Shown here: positions 8,487 through 18,778 of the stretch, one piece after another
Position numbering within the stretch: the first letter of the stretch is position 1
Layout of the letters: every line of letters starts with the position of its first letter
NCBI GenBank assembly: GCA_963845975.1
Contig: CAWJUD010000001.1
Location: 1,178,001 to 1,242,000, forward strand
Direction: 5' to 3'
Source of the DNA: JBEKIK01 sp963845975
GTDB taxonomy: Bacteria; Planctomycetota; Planctomycetia; Pirellulales; Thermoguttaceae
Length of the DNA: 64,000 bases
The notes under the pieces: model-generated
Told to the model about the DNA's origin: nothing
The model's input: only the letters and a program-made list of their open reading frames with translations
The model's database searches: none
Translations under genes and position numbers: made by a program

Positions 8487-9509
8487 ATGTCTCACAAAGC
8501 TCTCGGCTTAATCCTATGCTCGTTTTTAGTATTGGCGACAAGTTCCGCCGTTGCTTCGGACAATGACGACCCTGAGGCGTTACGCTTGTTTTCAAGCGAT
8601 ACGGAAGATAGCGAGTCGGTTCCCCCTGGTCCTGCCATAACTCAGTCGAAGAGCGCAGAATATTCGGGCCACGGCGATCTAGACTGCTGTCGATCGCGTT
8701 GTTGTCCGCGATGGACGGCCACGGCCGACTTCATTATTCTGGACAGGATCGGCAACAAGTCTCAAACGATCCTCGGCCCCCTGACTGATGACGAAATTGG
8801 TCCTGTTGATGCCCGCGCTGACAGGCTTAACAGCAACGACTTTGCCTTTGGATTCGCAGCCGGACCGCGGCTCAGCTTGATCCGGCAAACCCAGTGCTAC
8901 GACTACGAGGTGTTGTATTTTGGGATCGACGGATGGTCCGATACGCGATTTATACCCCAGCCTCTGAACCCTGCTTCTCCCTTGCTGTTCGATTGGAGCT
9001 CCAAACTATACAATGTCGAGTTAAACATGCGTTGGAACCCTTGTTGCCAAGTGACCATGCTGGCTGGATTTCGCTGGGCCGAACTCCGGGAAGATTTCGT
9101 CGGAGGACGCGTATTGGATTCCGAATTCCTGCCCACCGGGGATGTGAAGACCAATAATGATCTTTATGGCTTCCAGGTCGGCGCCGATGCAAGGCTTTGG
9201 GAATGTGGATGCTTCTCGGTCAACGGGCTGGGTAAAGCCGGCATTTACGGCAACCATGCGGCACAAACATCGGCTTTCGCGGAAGACGTATTTCGCGCCT
9301 CGACCAACCACACCGCCTTTATTGGCGAACTCGGCTTGCAGGCCCGCTACCAGGTTACCCGGCGCCTTGCGCTGAGGGCCGGATATGAACTGCTATGGCT
9401 CGACGGCGTTGCCATAGCTCCCGCACAACTCGACAATATCATCGGCATTGATAGCAACGCCACGGTGTTTTATCACGGGGCCACCGCCGGCTTGGAATTT
9501 TCCTTCTAA
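8487..9509 (+). CDS. BBP7-type (DUF1551) outer-membrane beta-barrel protein, paralogue 2
   Basis: 340 residues from the ATG at 8487, set by AAGGAGGT upstream. It has the same layout as the preceding paralogue: signal peptide (MSHKALGLILCSFLVLATSS), short Cys-containing segment (CCRSRCCPRW), then barrel strands with ATADFIILDRIG, AGPRLSLIRQTQCYDYEVL, LYNVELNMRWNPCCQVTML, LYGFQVGADARLWECGCF, STNHTAFIGELGLQARYQ and ALRAGYELLWLDGVAIAPAQ. It ends in LEFSF with a terminal Phe. Divergence is spread through the gene, so the duplication is not recent. It is transcribed on its own because of the terminator at 8027-8069. Confidence 0.8.
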   Translation: MSHKALGLILCSFLVLATSSAVASDNDDPEALRLFSSDTEDSESVPPGPAITQSKSAEYSGHGDLDCCRSRCCPRWTATADFIILDRIGNKSQTILGPLTDDEIGPVDARADRLNSNDFAFGFAAGPRLSLIRQTQCYDYEVLYFGIDGWSDTRFIPQPLNPASPLLFDWSSKLYNVELNMRWNPCCQVTMLAGFRWAELREDFVGGRVLDSEFLPTGDVKTNNDLYGFQVGADARLWECGCFSVNGLGKAGIYGNHAAQTSAFAEDVFRASTNHTAFIGELGLQARYQVTRRLALRAGYELLWLDGVAIAPAQLDNIIGIDSNATVFYHGATAGLEFSF

Positions 9510-9536
9510 GCGGGACTGCATTAATAGTTATGCCGT

Positions 9537-9600
9537 GTCATTCTGAGCGCAGCGAAGAATCTAGCGGCTAATTGAGATCCTTCGCTGCGCTCAGGATGAC
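9537..9600. repeat. Dispersed inverted repeat with 26-nt arms
   Basis: Arms 9537-9562 (begins GTCATTCTGAGCGCAGCG) and 9575-9600 are near-perfect inverted copies (two mismatches) with a 12-nt centre. This sequence type is a widespread dispersed palindrome in environmental bacteria. Placed between two convergent genes, it may also end transcription from both sides. Confidence 0.8.
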
Positions 9601-9669
9601 TGTACTAAGATCAAGTTATCATACGGTTCCACCTATTAAGAAGCGCGAATATGACCGCGGGAATGCGGG

Positions 9670-12063
9670 CTAACCCGCGGTTTCAACGGCGTTTTTATTT
9701 TTTGCCGCATAGGTTCCTACTAATTTTAGGAACATCTTTGTGTCGACCGGTTTTGTTACATAGCTGTCGCAGCCGGCATCTATGCATTTCCGGCAATCCT
9801 CGACCATGGCGTGCGCGGTCAAGGCAATGATCGGCAGCTTTAAGCCGGCATTTCGCAGTCGTCGGGTTGCTTCGTAACCGTCCATGACCGGCATTTGTAT
9901 GTCCATGATGACAATCTCAAAAGGAGAGCCGGCCTTCTCCGCCTCCAAGGCAAGATTGAGGGCGACCAGCCCGTTTTCCGCCACCGTGACTTCGGCGCCG
10001 GCCTTGCGAAGTATAAACGCGATCAAGCGCTGGTTATCAGGGCCATCCTCCGCCAGGATAATGCGGGTGTTTAGTATGGATTCAGCTAAAGTATCTGGCG
10101 ATTGCTGCTCGGCGGCGTCAGCCGGCTGCTCGATTAATTTCAGTCCCTCGAGCGGACCGGCGGGGATGGTTAAGCTGAATGTACTCCCTTTTCCATAAAC
10201 GCTGGACACCGTGATATCCCCGCCCAGCATCTTGGCGAGTCGCCGGCTTATCGCCAAACCCAAGCCGCTGCCGCCATATTGGCGGCGCATCGATGTATCG
10301 GCCTTAGAAAACGGCTGGAAAAGCATTTCCATGTGCCCCCTCGACAAACCGATACCCGTGTCAATTATCTCGAACTTCAATTGGGTTTCGGGGGCGGACT
10401 TGGCATCCAGGCTCATGACCACCCGCACGCCGCCGACTTCGGTGAACTTTATGGCGTTGCCGATGAGGTTTACCAGGATCTGCCGCAAGCGCGTCGGATC
10501 GGTCTCGATGATCCCGGGAATATTCCGTTCATATTCCAAGCCCAGCGGCAGGGCTTTCGCATCGGCGCGAATTTTCATCATGGAAATCACTTCCTCGGCG
10601 ATTTGTCTGGGCGAGCAGGGCCTTAGTTCTATGTTGTTTTTGCCCGCCTCGATCTTGGAGAGATCGAGAAGATCGTTGATCAGGCGGAGCAGGTGTTCCC
10701 CGTTGCGCTTGATAATTCCAGACAACTCGTGAACCTCTTGCGGCGTCGGGTTATCCAAAAGGATATCGGTAAAACCAAGGATCGCGGTCATGGGCGTGCG
10801 AATCTCATGGCTCATGTTGGCGAGGAATTCGCTTTTTGCATGGTTGGCGGCCTCGGCCGTCTCTTTGGCTCGGGCCAATTGGGCCTCCGCCCTTTTGTGA
10901 TCCGTGATGTCCTCGGCAACGCCCACATAGCACAGCGATTTGCCTTGTTTGTCCCTGATCGCCGAGCCCGTGGAAGAATGCCAGCACAATGCGCCGTCCT
11001 TGTGCCCAACGCGGTATTCGATGCGCCGCTGCGGTTCTCTGGCAGTCATAACCTTTTCGAAAAAGCCGCGGAATACCGGCGCGTCTTCCGCAAGGATAAA
11101 CGACGTGAAGCTTTGCCCTTCGACTTCGGCCACCTCGTGTCCGAGCTTCATGGTCCAGGCGGGAGAAACGAAAGTGTAAATCCCCTCGGGAGAAAGCGTG
11201 TAGATAATCTCCGTCGCATTCCGGATGATATTGCTCAATTTCTCTTCCCGCTCGCGCAGCATCTCCTCGCTTTGCTTCATGCTCCTGAAAAGAAGGTTGT
11301 AAGGCCTGGTCAGTCCCAGTTTAATAAAGGCCTTATAGATGAAATACAGCGATATAACCTGGGATAAATGAGCGATGACTTTAAGGAAACCAAAAAAATC
11401 CACGGATACGGCGGACGCCAACTCCGACAAAGAATTTGCAATCAACGAGGCCAGCAGCAGCCTGAACACTTGGGCATCCAGCTCTTTTCGCTTGATAATC
11501 AACATGCCCGCGGCAGCTAAAAATATGACGCAGCTAAGCCCCCGGCTATACTGCTGGGATCGCGTCATCCCCGCGCCCGCCACATAAAAGTCCGGGAGTA
11601 AATTACAAAAAACGGAGTAAATCACAACAGCGAAAAACGCGCTATATGCAAGTAGTGTGGCGGTAAGGTTGATCCTGCGTCGAAAAAACAATGGGGCAAT
11701 GAGAAAGGACAGGCTTGCCAACCACCGGCCGGCGGTCTTCAATTGGACGGATTCGTCGCCGCTGTTCCCGGAAAATACGGATATTCCCTGGTACGACAAT
11801 GCATGCATTAAGTCGAACATGCCCGCAAACAGGCACGCGATGCCTATGAACAAAAAAAATCCGTTGTCCAGAAACCGGCGCGTATTCCAAAAGAGTATAA
11901 AAACGGCGCAGGCCACGATAACCGCAAATATCTCTACAAGACTGTGGAAAAGAAGATAATCGTACTGGCTTATAACGTAGAAACCGGCCAAGATCGCAAT
12001 GCCAAACACGATGCTTAGACAGTTGCGGCAAGCGGTAAAACACTTACCTACGTTTTTGCACAT
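9670..12063 (-). CDS. MASE3-type membrane sensor hybrid histidine kinase with PAS and receiver domains
   Basis: 797 residues. The first ~250 residues hold about seven to eight membrane segments with HSLVEIFAVIVACAVF and MFDLMHALSYQG, the pattern of the MASE3 sensor. A PAS domain follows (about 275-390, with GIYTFVSPAWTMKLGHEV and ITDHKRAEAQLARAKE). HisKA has phosphoacceptor His419 in FLANMSHEIRTPM. HATPase_c has LVNLIGNAIKF, DTGIGLSRG and GGSGLGLAISRRLAK. A C-terminal receiver (about 670-785) has Asp721 in IVIMDIQMPVMDG and the conserved Lys in SYVTKPVD. It should autophosphorylate and pass phosphate to its own receiver. No output protein is encoded nearby, so its partner is unknown. Confidence 0.93.
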   Translation of the reverse strand: MCKNVGKCFTACRNCLSIVFGIAILAGFYVISQYDYLLFHSLVEIFAVIVACAVFILFWNTRRFLDNGFFLFIGIACLFAGMFDLMHALSYQGISVFSGNSGDESVQLKTAGRWLASLSFLIAPLFFRRRINLTATLLAYSAFFAVVIYSVFCNLLPDFYVAGAGMTRSQQYSRGLSCVIFLAAAGMLIIKRKELDAQVFRLLLASLIANSLSELASAVSVDFFGFLKVIAHLSQVISLYFIYKAFIKLGLTRPYNLLFRSMKQSEEMLREREEKLSNIIRNATEIIYTLSPEGIYTFVSPAWTMKLGHEVAEVEGQSFTSFILAEDAPVFRGFFEKVMTAREPQRRIEYRVGHKDGALCWHSSTGSAIRDKQGKSLCYVGVAEDITDHKRAEAQLARAKETAEAANHAKSEFLANMSHEIRTPMTAILGFTDILLDNPTPQEVHELSGIIKRNGEHLLRLINDLLDLSKIEAGKNNIELRPCSPRQIAEEVISMMKIRADAKALPLGLEYERNIPGIIETDPTRLRQILVNLIGNAIKFTEVGGVRVVMSLDAKSAPETQLKFEIIDTGIGLSRGHMEMLFQPFSKADTSMRRQYGGSGLGLAISRRLAKMLGGDITVSSVYGKGSTFSLTIPAGPLEGLKLIEQPADAAEQQSPDTLAESILNTRIILAEDGPDNQRLIAFILRKAGAEVTVAENGLVALNLALEAEKAGSPFEIVIMDIQMPVMDGYEATRRLRNAGLKLPIIALTAHAMVEDCRKCIDAGCDSYVTKPVDTKMFLKLVGTYAAKNKNAVETAG

Positions 12064-12441
12064 AATCCATCTCCGATTTTGCGCGATCCCCGGTATGCTC
12101 CGCCGCTGTTCATCCGGCGGGCCAAATCGCGAAATAATAGCCGATGCCCAAAGAACTCCGAGTCATGATGTCCATCAGAGGCCTGGAATCGTCTGGTTTT
12201 TAAAACATTGCCTCGGATTTGGATGTCGCCTCGGCCCCCATAGCGGCAGGGTCGCCGATTTAACTTTAGAAACCATGCAAATTTAGCTCAAAATATCGGC
12301 TATTTAAGATATATTGCATTTTTTCGGATTTCAGCATGGCTAAAAACAGGGATTAAGCTTAGGTAATTCCCTATCTCGCTTAGAGATAAGGATTTACAGC
12401 CGGCTCGGCACGGCTGCCTGAGAAGTATTAAATGCGGCCGG

Positions 12442-12699
12442 TTAATCGACAACCTTATAGACCTGGTCGTGCTGGCGTGCGTGCTGGGCCACGCGCATGC
12501 CGACCGACTGGCCCACCCCGGCCTCGGCGACCTGCTGGTTGTCGATCTGCATGGAATCGACTTTTTGCGTAAAGTCGCTGGTGTGACCCTTGAAATGCAG
12601 GGTGTCGCCCACGCGGATTTGATCCTGGGTGATCTCAATCGCCACCACGCCGATCTTGCTGAAATAATGTGTTACCTTGCCGATTTCTACTTCCGCCAT
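12442..12699 (-). CDS. EF-Tu domain-2-like small protein (translation elongation factor-like)
   Basis: 85 residues, beginning MAEVEIGKVTHYFSKIGV. The sequence VGDTLHFKGHTSDFTQKV, SMQIDNQQVAEAGVGQSVG and the terminal HDQVYKVVD matches the stand-alone beta-barrel domain 2 of translational GTPases, found as a small separate protein in many bacteria. It has no GTPase motifs. An RNA- or ribosome-related binding role is inferred from the fold only. It is preceded by AGGAGGACTGTTCC on the coding strand, which supports this start. The preceding 12064-12441 gap contains no gene or clear element. Confidence 0.75.
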   Translation of the reverse strand: MAEVEIGKVTHYFSKIGVVAIEITQDQIRVGDTLHFKGHTSDFTQKVDSMQIDNQQVAEAGVGQSVGMRVAQHARQHDQVYKVVD

Positions 12700-12807
12700 G
12701 GAACAGTCCTCCTATGCTTAGGAATGCTTGAAAAAGAATGTTTTCCAATAGCATGATGCCAAATACATCGTTTTAAGGCAAGATACCCGGCAACCTGAGT
12801 TCTGCAT

Positions 12808-12832
12808 AAAAAAAACACGGTGATATTTCACC
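12808..12832 (-). terminator. Intrinsic terminator of the small membrane-peptide gene
   Basis: Read on the minus strand: stem GGTGA / TCACC with loop AATA, then GTG and eight T. It lies about 95 nt past the 86-residue gene at 12929-13189. Confidence 0.6.
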
Positions 12833-12928
12833 ACTCCGGGGCAATAGGCAGATTTTTAAGCAAAATTCAGGTTATAAGTTATCGGTTTATCAAGAATTTG
12901 TTAATAAACCTTTACGCAAAGACTGCCT

Positions 12929-13189
12929 TTACCTTGTTTTTTTGCCTGTGATCGTGTTTCCGATCTTTGTGGCTATATTCTTTGGCGCCGCGACCACTGT
13001 TTTCACAGTCGCGACGGATGTATTGGCGACTTTCTTTGTCGTCTTTGTCACCGTATTGGTCACGGCGTAGATCGGGCTTAAAAGCGACGCGGCCTCGCAC
13101 GCGGCCGGCAGCACGTCCGCCAGGAGTATCAGCATCAGTAAAACAGCCGCCAAAACTCGACCGGTTTTCAGGATCATGATCGTCACCAT
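12929..13189 (-). CDS. Small exported or membrane protein, unknown function
   Basis: 86 residues with an N-terminal hydrophobic segment (VLAAVLLMLILLADVLPAAC) that could be a signal peptide or lipoprotein-like leader. It continues into a Thr/Val/Lys-rich repetitive tail (TNTVTKTTKKVANTSVATVK) ending in GKKTR. It resembles no family I can name. The tail composition (alternating T/V/K) is compatible with a basic surface or envelope peptide. An internal Met (MILKTGR) is an alternative start. A terminator follows at 12808-12832, supporting a single-gene transcript. Confidence 0.5.
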   Translation of the reverse strand: MVTIMILKTGRVLAAVLLMLILLADVLPAACEAASLLSPIYAVTNTVTKTTKKVANTSVATVKTVVAAPKNIATKIGNTITGKKTR

Positions 13190-13475
13190 ATTTTATTATG
13201 TTGCCAAACAAAGACAAACGCGCTTCAAGGCAACGCCGCCCAGGCGCTTGATCGAGGCGGGAGTGTCGCAAAATAACTGTGAATTGTCCAGGGCAGTTTT
13301 AGCAGCCAAGACCGGCGTAAATTACGCAGATTGCCGTTCTTTAAAACATAAAGCGACTTGTTAGATCCGCTTTGTTGATCGATCGGCTCCGGCTGCGCGG
13401 TTTGACCAAGGGATTCGCGGCGATAAAATTGTGGCATAAAACCCCTTATGGCCCTGTAAGATAAAGGAAAAGCAC

Positions 13476-14501
13476 ATGGAACTGGGCATGATCGGATTGG
13501 GTCGGATGGGATCCAACATGGTGCGGCGCCTTATGCGGGCCGGGCGCCAGTGCGTGGTTTACGACATCCATCCGGAAGCCGTACAGGCACTCGTCAAACA
13601 GGGGGCGGCCGGGGCGACGTCGCTGGAAGACTTCGTGCAAAAGCTGAGCAAGCCCCGCGCCATTTGGATGATGCTGCCGGCGGCAGCGGTCGATCCGACC
13701 TTGCAGGCCCTTGTCCCGCTTCTCCAGCGCGACGACGTGATCATCGACGGCGGCAACTCTTACTACCGCGATGATATCCGCCGCGCCGCCGAACTTCGAG
13801 GAAAAGGTATTTTTTATGTGGACGTCGGAACCAGCGGCGGAGTTTGGGGGATAGAGCGAGGATACTGCCTGATGATCGGCGGCGACGAAGCGGCCGTCCG
13901 GCGCCTCCTTCCCATATTCGCTGCTCTCGCCCCGGGCATCCAAGCGGCGCCTCGCACGCCGGGGCGGGATAAAGTAAACGCCTCTACCGCGGAACAGGGC
14001 TATCTGCACTGCGGGCCGGCCGGCGCCGGCCACTTCGTCAAGATGGTCCACAACGGAATCGAATACGGCGTCATGGCCGCCTACGCCGAGGGACTGAACA
14101 TCCTCCATCACGCAAACGCCGGCAAACAGCGGCAGGCTCTCGATGCCGAGACCGCCCCGCTGCGCCGCCCCGAGTACTATCAATACGACCTGAATCTTCC
14201 CGACATCGCCGAGGTCTGGCGCCGCGGCAGTGTGATCGCCTCATGGCTCTTGGACTTGACCGCGCTGGAACTGCTAGGCAGCCCGGATCTGGCGAACTTC
14301 CAAGGCAAGGTTTCGGATTCAGGCGAGGGCCGCTGGACGGTCATGGCGGCCATCGACGAGTCGGCCCCGGCCCCGGTAATCAGTGCCGCGCTCTACGATC
14401 GTTTCAGCTCGCGCGGCCAGGCCGATTTCGCCGACAAGGTATTATCAGCCATGCGATACGGATTCGGCGGCCACGTGGAAAAGAAGGGAGACGGCGGATG
14501 A
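13476..14501 (+). CDS. gnd: 6-phosphogluconate dehydrogenase, decarboxylating (short, GndA/YqeC type)
   Basis: 341 residues. It oxidises and decarboxylates 6-phosphogluconate to ribulose 5-phosphate in the oxidative pentose phosphate pathway. The Rossmann start is MELGMIGLGRMGSNMVRRL. Further motifs are IIDGGNSYYRDD, DVGTSGGVWGIERGYCLMIG and the catalytic Lys in GHFVKMVHNGIEYG. The length (~300-340) is that of the shorter, often NAD-dependent class, not the 470-residue form. AAAGGA precedes the ATG. The stop overlaps the next start (ATGA at 14498-14501), coupling it to a HAD-ROK fusion. A kinase for glucose beside gnd suggests a compact glucose to ribulose-5-phosphate module. Confidence 0.95.
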   Translation: MELGMIGLGRMGSNMVRRLMRAGRQCVVYDIHPEAVQALVKQGAAGATSLEDFVQKLSKPRAIWMMLPAAAVDPTLQALVPLLQRDDVIIDGGNSYYRDDIRRAAELRGKGIFYVDVGTSGGVWGIERGYCLMIGGDEAAVRRLLPIFAALAPGIQAAPRTPGRDKVNASTAEQGYLHCGPAGAGHFVKMVHNGIEYGVMAAYAEGLNILHHANAGKQRQALDAETAPLRRPEYYQYDLNLPDIAEVWRRGSVIASWLLDLTALELLGSPDLANFQGKVSDSGEGRWTVMAAIDESAPAPVISAALYDRFSSRGQADFADKVLSAMRYGFGGHVEKKGDGG

Positions 14502-15901
14502 CGCAACCCGCCCCCGTGGTTTTCCTGCTGGATGTCGATAACACCCTGTTGGACAACGACAGGATCATCGACGATCTAAAATGCTACTTGACGCAAGCCT
14601 TCGGCGCCGAGCGAGAGCAGCGCTACTGGGCGATTTTCGAGGAAAGGCGCGGGGAACTCGGCTATGCGGATTATCTAGGCGCATTGCAGCGCTACCGCCT
14701 CGATAATCCCGGCGATCCAAACTTCCTGCAAGTCTCCTTTTACCTGACGGAATACTCGTTCGCCAATTGCCTGTACCCCGGCTCGCTTGATGTCATAAAA
14801 CATCTCGGCGCTTGGGGGCCCACGGTCGTTCTGTCCGACGGAGACGTCGTCTTTCAGCCGCGCAAGGTGCAGCGTTCGGGACTGTATGAAGCCGTAGAAG
14901 GCCGCGTGCTGATCTACATCCACAAGGAACAGCAACTGGACGACGTCGAGAAGCGCTGCCCGGCCCGGCACTATGTGTTGGTTGACGATAAGCTGCGCAT
15001 CCTGACCGCGTTCAAGAGGGTCTGGGGCTCCCGCCTGACAACCGTCCTCCCGCGCCAGGGACACTATGCTCGCGATTCCGAGTTGCTGGCCGCATACCCG
15101 CCCGCGGATATCACGATCGAGAGCATCGGCGACTTACTTCAATATGACCTGCCCGCCCTGCTCGCGGCCGCTGAGGCCGGCGGCGCCAACATTGCCGCGG
15201 GCACGCCTAAGCAAGAAATAACGAACGCGTCCCAAGAACCCCTGCGAGTGCTGGCCGTAGACGTGGGCGGGACGCGCGTCAAGATTTCGGCCACGGGCCA
15301 AGAGACGCACCGAGAGTTTGCATCCGGGCCGTCGTTGACGGCTAAGGAGATGGTCTGCGGGGTCCTGAAGGCTGCCGAAGGCTGGAAATACGACGTGGTA
15401 TCGATCGGCTACCCCGGTCCGGTCCTCCGGGATAAGGCGGTTTCGGAACCGCACAACCTCGGGCCCGGCTGGGTCGGTTTCGACTTCGAGGCCGCATTCG
15501 GATGTCCGGTCAAGCTCATCAACGACGCGGCCATGCAAGCCCTGGGGTGCTATAAAGGAGGTAAGCTGTTGTTCCTGGGACTGGGAACAGGCCTAGGATC
15601 CGCCATGATCGTGGATGGCATTGTCGAACCGATGGAACTTGGCCATCTTCCTTATAGAAAAGGAACCTACGAAGATTATATTGGAATTCGCGGATTGAAA
15701 CGCGTTGGAAAAAAGATATGGCGGCACTATGTCGATGACGTAGTGGCGCGCCTGGTCGCTGCCCTCGAACCCGACGACGTGGTCCTGGGGGGAGGCAATG
15801 TCCGCATGCTCAAAGAGTTGCCCCCCGGCTGCCGGGCGGGCGAAAACGCAAATGCGTTCCGCGGGGCGTTTCGCTTGTGGGAAAAGTCCAAGGATTTATA
15901 A
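14498..15901 (+). CDS. HAD hydrolase - ROK sugar kinase fusion
   Basis: 467 residues in one unbroken frame. Residues 1-220 are a HAD-superfamily domain: LLDVDNTLLDND (nucleophile and acid Asp12/14), VVLSDGDV, FQPRKVQRSG (Lys) and VLVDDKLRIL (acidic motif IV). A linker of about 30 residues follows. Residues 249-467 are a ROK kinase: AVDVGGTRVKI with Asp255, IGYPGPVL, INDAAMQALGCY, FLGLGTGLGSAMI and VVLGGGNVRML. The kinase part lacks the ROK zinc motif and carries ELGHLPYRKGTYEDYIG, as in polyphosphate-glucokinase relatives. In related planctomycetes these are usually separate neighbours, so the fusion is notable. It overlaps gnd by four bases. Likely role: sugar phosphorylation with an attached phosphatase of unknown substrate. 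Confidence 0.85.
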   Translation: MTQPAPVVFLLDVDNTLLDNDRIIDDLKCYLTQAFGAEREQRYWAIFEERRGELGYADYLGALQRYRLDNPGDPNFLQVSFYLTEYSFANCLYPGSLDVIKHLGAWGPTVVLSDGDVVFQPRKVQRSGLYEAVEGRVLIYIHKEQQLDDVEKRCPARHYVLVDDKLRILTAFKRVWGSRLTTVLPRQGHYARDSELLAAYPPADITIESIGDLLQYDLPALLAAAEAGGANIAAGTPKQEITNASQEPLRVLAVDVGGTRVKISATGQETHREFASGPSLTAKEMVCGVLKAAEGWKYDVVSIGYPGPVLRDKAVSEPHNLGPGWVGFDFEAAFGCPVKLINDAAMQALGCYKGGKLLFLGLGTGLGSAMIVDGIVEPMELGHLPYRKGTYEDYIGIRGLKRVGKKIWRHYVDDVVARLVAALEPDDVVLGGGNVRMLKELPPGCRAGENANAFRGAFRLWEKSKDL

Positions 15902-16037
15902 CAGTGATAATTGCCTGCCAAACCAGTTCGCTGTTGTATGCTTTATAAAGTTCACGAAACTGCACCACAAGATCTTTTAATTGGTAGTAGGCCTTCAAAC
16001 CGCCGGGATTCAGCAAGACCCGGATGGCCGTTTTTTC

Positions 16038-18576
16038 ATGGAATTCCGACAAATGAGCATACTACAAACGCGAAGAATTTTGTTTTCCGCGCTGGCGATT
16101 TGTTTTTCCCACTTTTCAATCGGCGGGCAAATATTCGGTCAAGATTCGGCCAAGACGGATCTGCCAGGAAATGTTCCCCGCAAATTGCCGGGATTGCAGG
16201 CAGACGGCCAAATTTTGCTTTCCACTCAGTGGTCGCTCAGGCCGGCGGGAACGCAGGTCGCTTTGGGCGATTTTCCCCTGAATATTGCGGTGCATCCCAA
16301 GGCGCCTTATGCCGCCGTTCTTCATGCCGGATATGGCCAACATGAAATCGTGATCGTGGACTTGAAAATGTCGAAAATCGTTTCCCGGGCCGTGTTGCCG
16401 CAGTGTTTTTACGGCATCTGTTTCGATCCGGAAGGGAATCGGGTTTTTGCCAGCGGCGGCGAGCAAGAAGTCGTCCATCAATTCACTTTTTCCCGCGGTT
16501 ATCTGTCGGAACACGTGGAGCATCGCGCGGCGGATTCAGCTAAAAAAGGGGCGATTGCCGGTATATCGTGCGCCGGGACGGGCGAAAACTCTATGTCGCC
16601 GACGCCTGGGCCGATCGCGTGGCCTTGATTTCGCTCGACGATCCTAAAACAATCCAATTCGTTGCGCTTGACAAGGAAAGCTATCCTTATGCCGTTATGC
16701 CCGCTTCCGGCGGATCGAAACTTTACGTCAGTTTATGGGGCAAGTCGGCGGTGGCGGTGATCGACGTTAAAACGGGCAAAAGCGAAGCCCTTTGGAAAAC
16801 GGAATCGCATCCCACGGAAATGGCGCTTCCGCCCGGGGAAGACGTTTTGTTCGTTGCCTGCGCCAACAGCAATGCCGTGACTGCGATTGAAACGGCGACG
16901 GGCAAGGTCTCGGAGACGATTAAAACCGCGCTTTATTCCCAGGCGCCCAACGGCAGCACGCCCAACAGCCTGGCCCTGGCGCCCGACGGCAAAGTCCTGC
17001 TGGCGGCCAACGCCAACAACAACAATGTGGCGGTAATCGATGTTTCCGAGCGCGGGCGGAGCAAGCCGCTGGGTTTCATTCCGGCGGGCTGGTACCCGAC
17101 TTCGGTGCGATTCGACGATAGCGGCCAGTGGATTTACGTGGCCAACGCCAAGGGCGACGCCCCCAAGGCCAATCGTCACGGGCCCAATCCGTTGCTTAAG
17201 GAGCCGAAAACGGTAGTGGAATATATAGCCGGTCTTTACCGGGGAACGCTTTCGATCATTAAAACGCCCTCGCCCGCTGAGATGGCGCGTTACACCAAGC
17301 AGTCTTATGCCTGCAGTCCGTTGGCAAAGACTTCCGGCCCCCGGCGCGGCAAACCGAATTGGACAATCCCATTCCCGCGGAGGTCGGCAAGCCTGGTCCG
17401 ATCAAACATTGCATCTACATTGTGAAGGAGAACCGCACCTACGACCAGGTTTTCGGCGACATCCCCGAAGGAAACGGCGATAAGGACCTGTGCATATTTC
17501 CGGAAAGTGTTACGCCCAACCATCACGCCCTTGCCCGGGAGTTCGTGCTTTTGGACAATTTCTATGTGGACAGCGAAGTCAGCGCCGACGGTCACGAGTG
17601 GAGCATGGCCGCTTACGCCACGGACTTCGTGGAAAAAACCTGGAGGCTGAATTACCGATCGGGCAACGAGGACGTCATAAAATATCCTTCCGAAGGGCGG
17701 TTTGCCATGGCGTATCCTTCGAGCGGTTATATCTGGGACCGCTGTAACGCGGCGGGAGTGAGTTATCGGAGCTACGGCGAATTCGTGCATAACGAGGGCC
17801 GGCAAGAAGGACAGCCGGCTTATACGAAAGTCAAGAATTTGGAAGGCTGCTACGATCCTTTGTATCGGGGTTGGGATTTGGATTATCCCGACCGGAAACG
17901 CGCCGACCGCTTTATCGAGGAATTGCAGGGCTATGAAAAAACAGGCGATTTGCCGCGATTTATCGTGTTGCGTTTGCCCAACGATCATACGGCCGGCTTG
18001 AAGGCCGGCAAGCCCAGCCCCACGGCCATGGTTGCCGACAACGATCTTGCCCTGGGCCGAATCGTGGAAGCGATAAGCCGCGGCAAGTTCTGGAAAGAGA
18101 CGGTGATTTTCGTGGTTGAGGACGACGCCCAAAACGGGCCGGACCACGTCGATGCCCACCGCACCGTTGCCCTGGCGATCAGCCCCTATGCTAAACGGCA
18201 TTACGTCGATGCGAGTTTCTATTCCACGTCGAGCATGTTGCGGACGATGGAACTGATTTTAGGGCTGGAGCCGATGACGCAATTCGACGCCGCGGCTCTG
18301 CCCATGTACGCCTCGTTCTGGGCGGCCCCGGATTTTACGCCCTACAAGCATCGCCCTGCGCAGGTCGATGTTACAGAAAAGAATCCTTTATCGGGCTGGG
18401 GGGCCGATGCTTCGCAGAAACTCGATTTCAGCGTGGCCGACGCGGCCGACGATCTAAAGTTGAACGAGATCGTTTGGAAATCGGTCCGGGGCATCGATTC
18501 GCCCATGCCGGCGCCGGTGCGGGCGTGCTTTGTTTTTCCCCGTCAAACATCCGCCGCGGACGACGATGATTATTGA
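16038..18576 (+). CDS. Bifunctional YncE-type beta-propeller / alkaline-phosphatase-fold phosphoesterase, two frameshifts
   Basis: After correction about 845 residues. A signal peptide (MSILQTRRILFSALAICFSH) is followed by a YVTN/YncE-like propeller (FPLNIAVHPKAPYAAVLHAG, GICFDPEGNRVFASGG, KLYVSLWGKSAVAVIDVKTG, NSLALAPDGKVLLAANANN). The C-terminal half is a phosphoesterase of the alkaline-phosphatase fold (IKHCIYIVKENRTYDQVFGD, FVLLDNFYVDSEVSADGHEW, IVLRLPNDHT, FVVEDDAQNGPDHVDAHRT). Asp, His and Glu residues in these motifs would bind two metals. Breaks occur near 16565 (GCCGGTAT needs one base) and near 17340 (a C5 run where C6 restores frame). The protein should act in the periplasm. Alternative start at 16053. 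15902-16037 holds no feature. Confidence 0.8.
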
Positions 18577-18778
18577 GCCCCTAACCAATTGCGCCTGTTG
18601 AACGCCTCCCCAAGTCGGCATAACTCTTATTCTCAAATTGGCACGAAAATCGTTTTCCGCCATGGTCACGTTGGTCAGCATGGTCGTGAACTATGCTCGG
18701 TTTCATTCTCTGGCACGCAATATGCCTGTAATTCCATGTTGTCCGAATAAGTCGAACTTTATCAAAAAGGAGATATTT

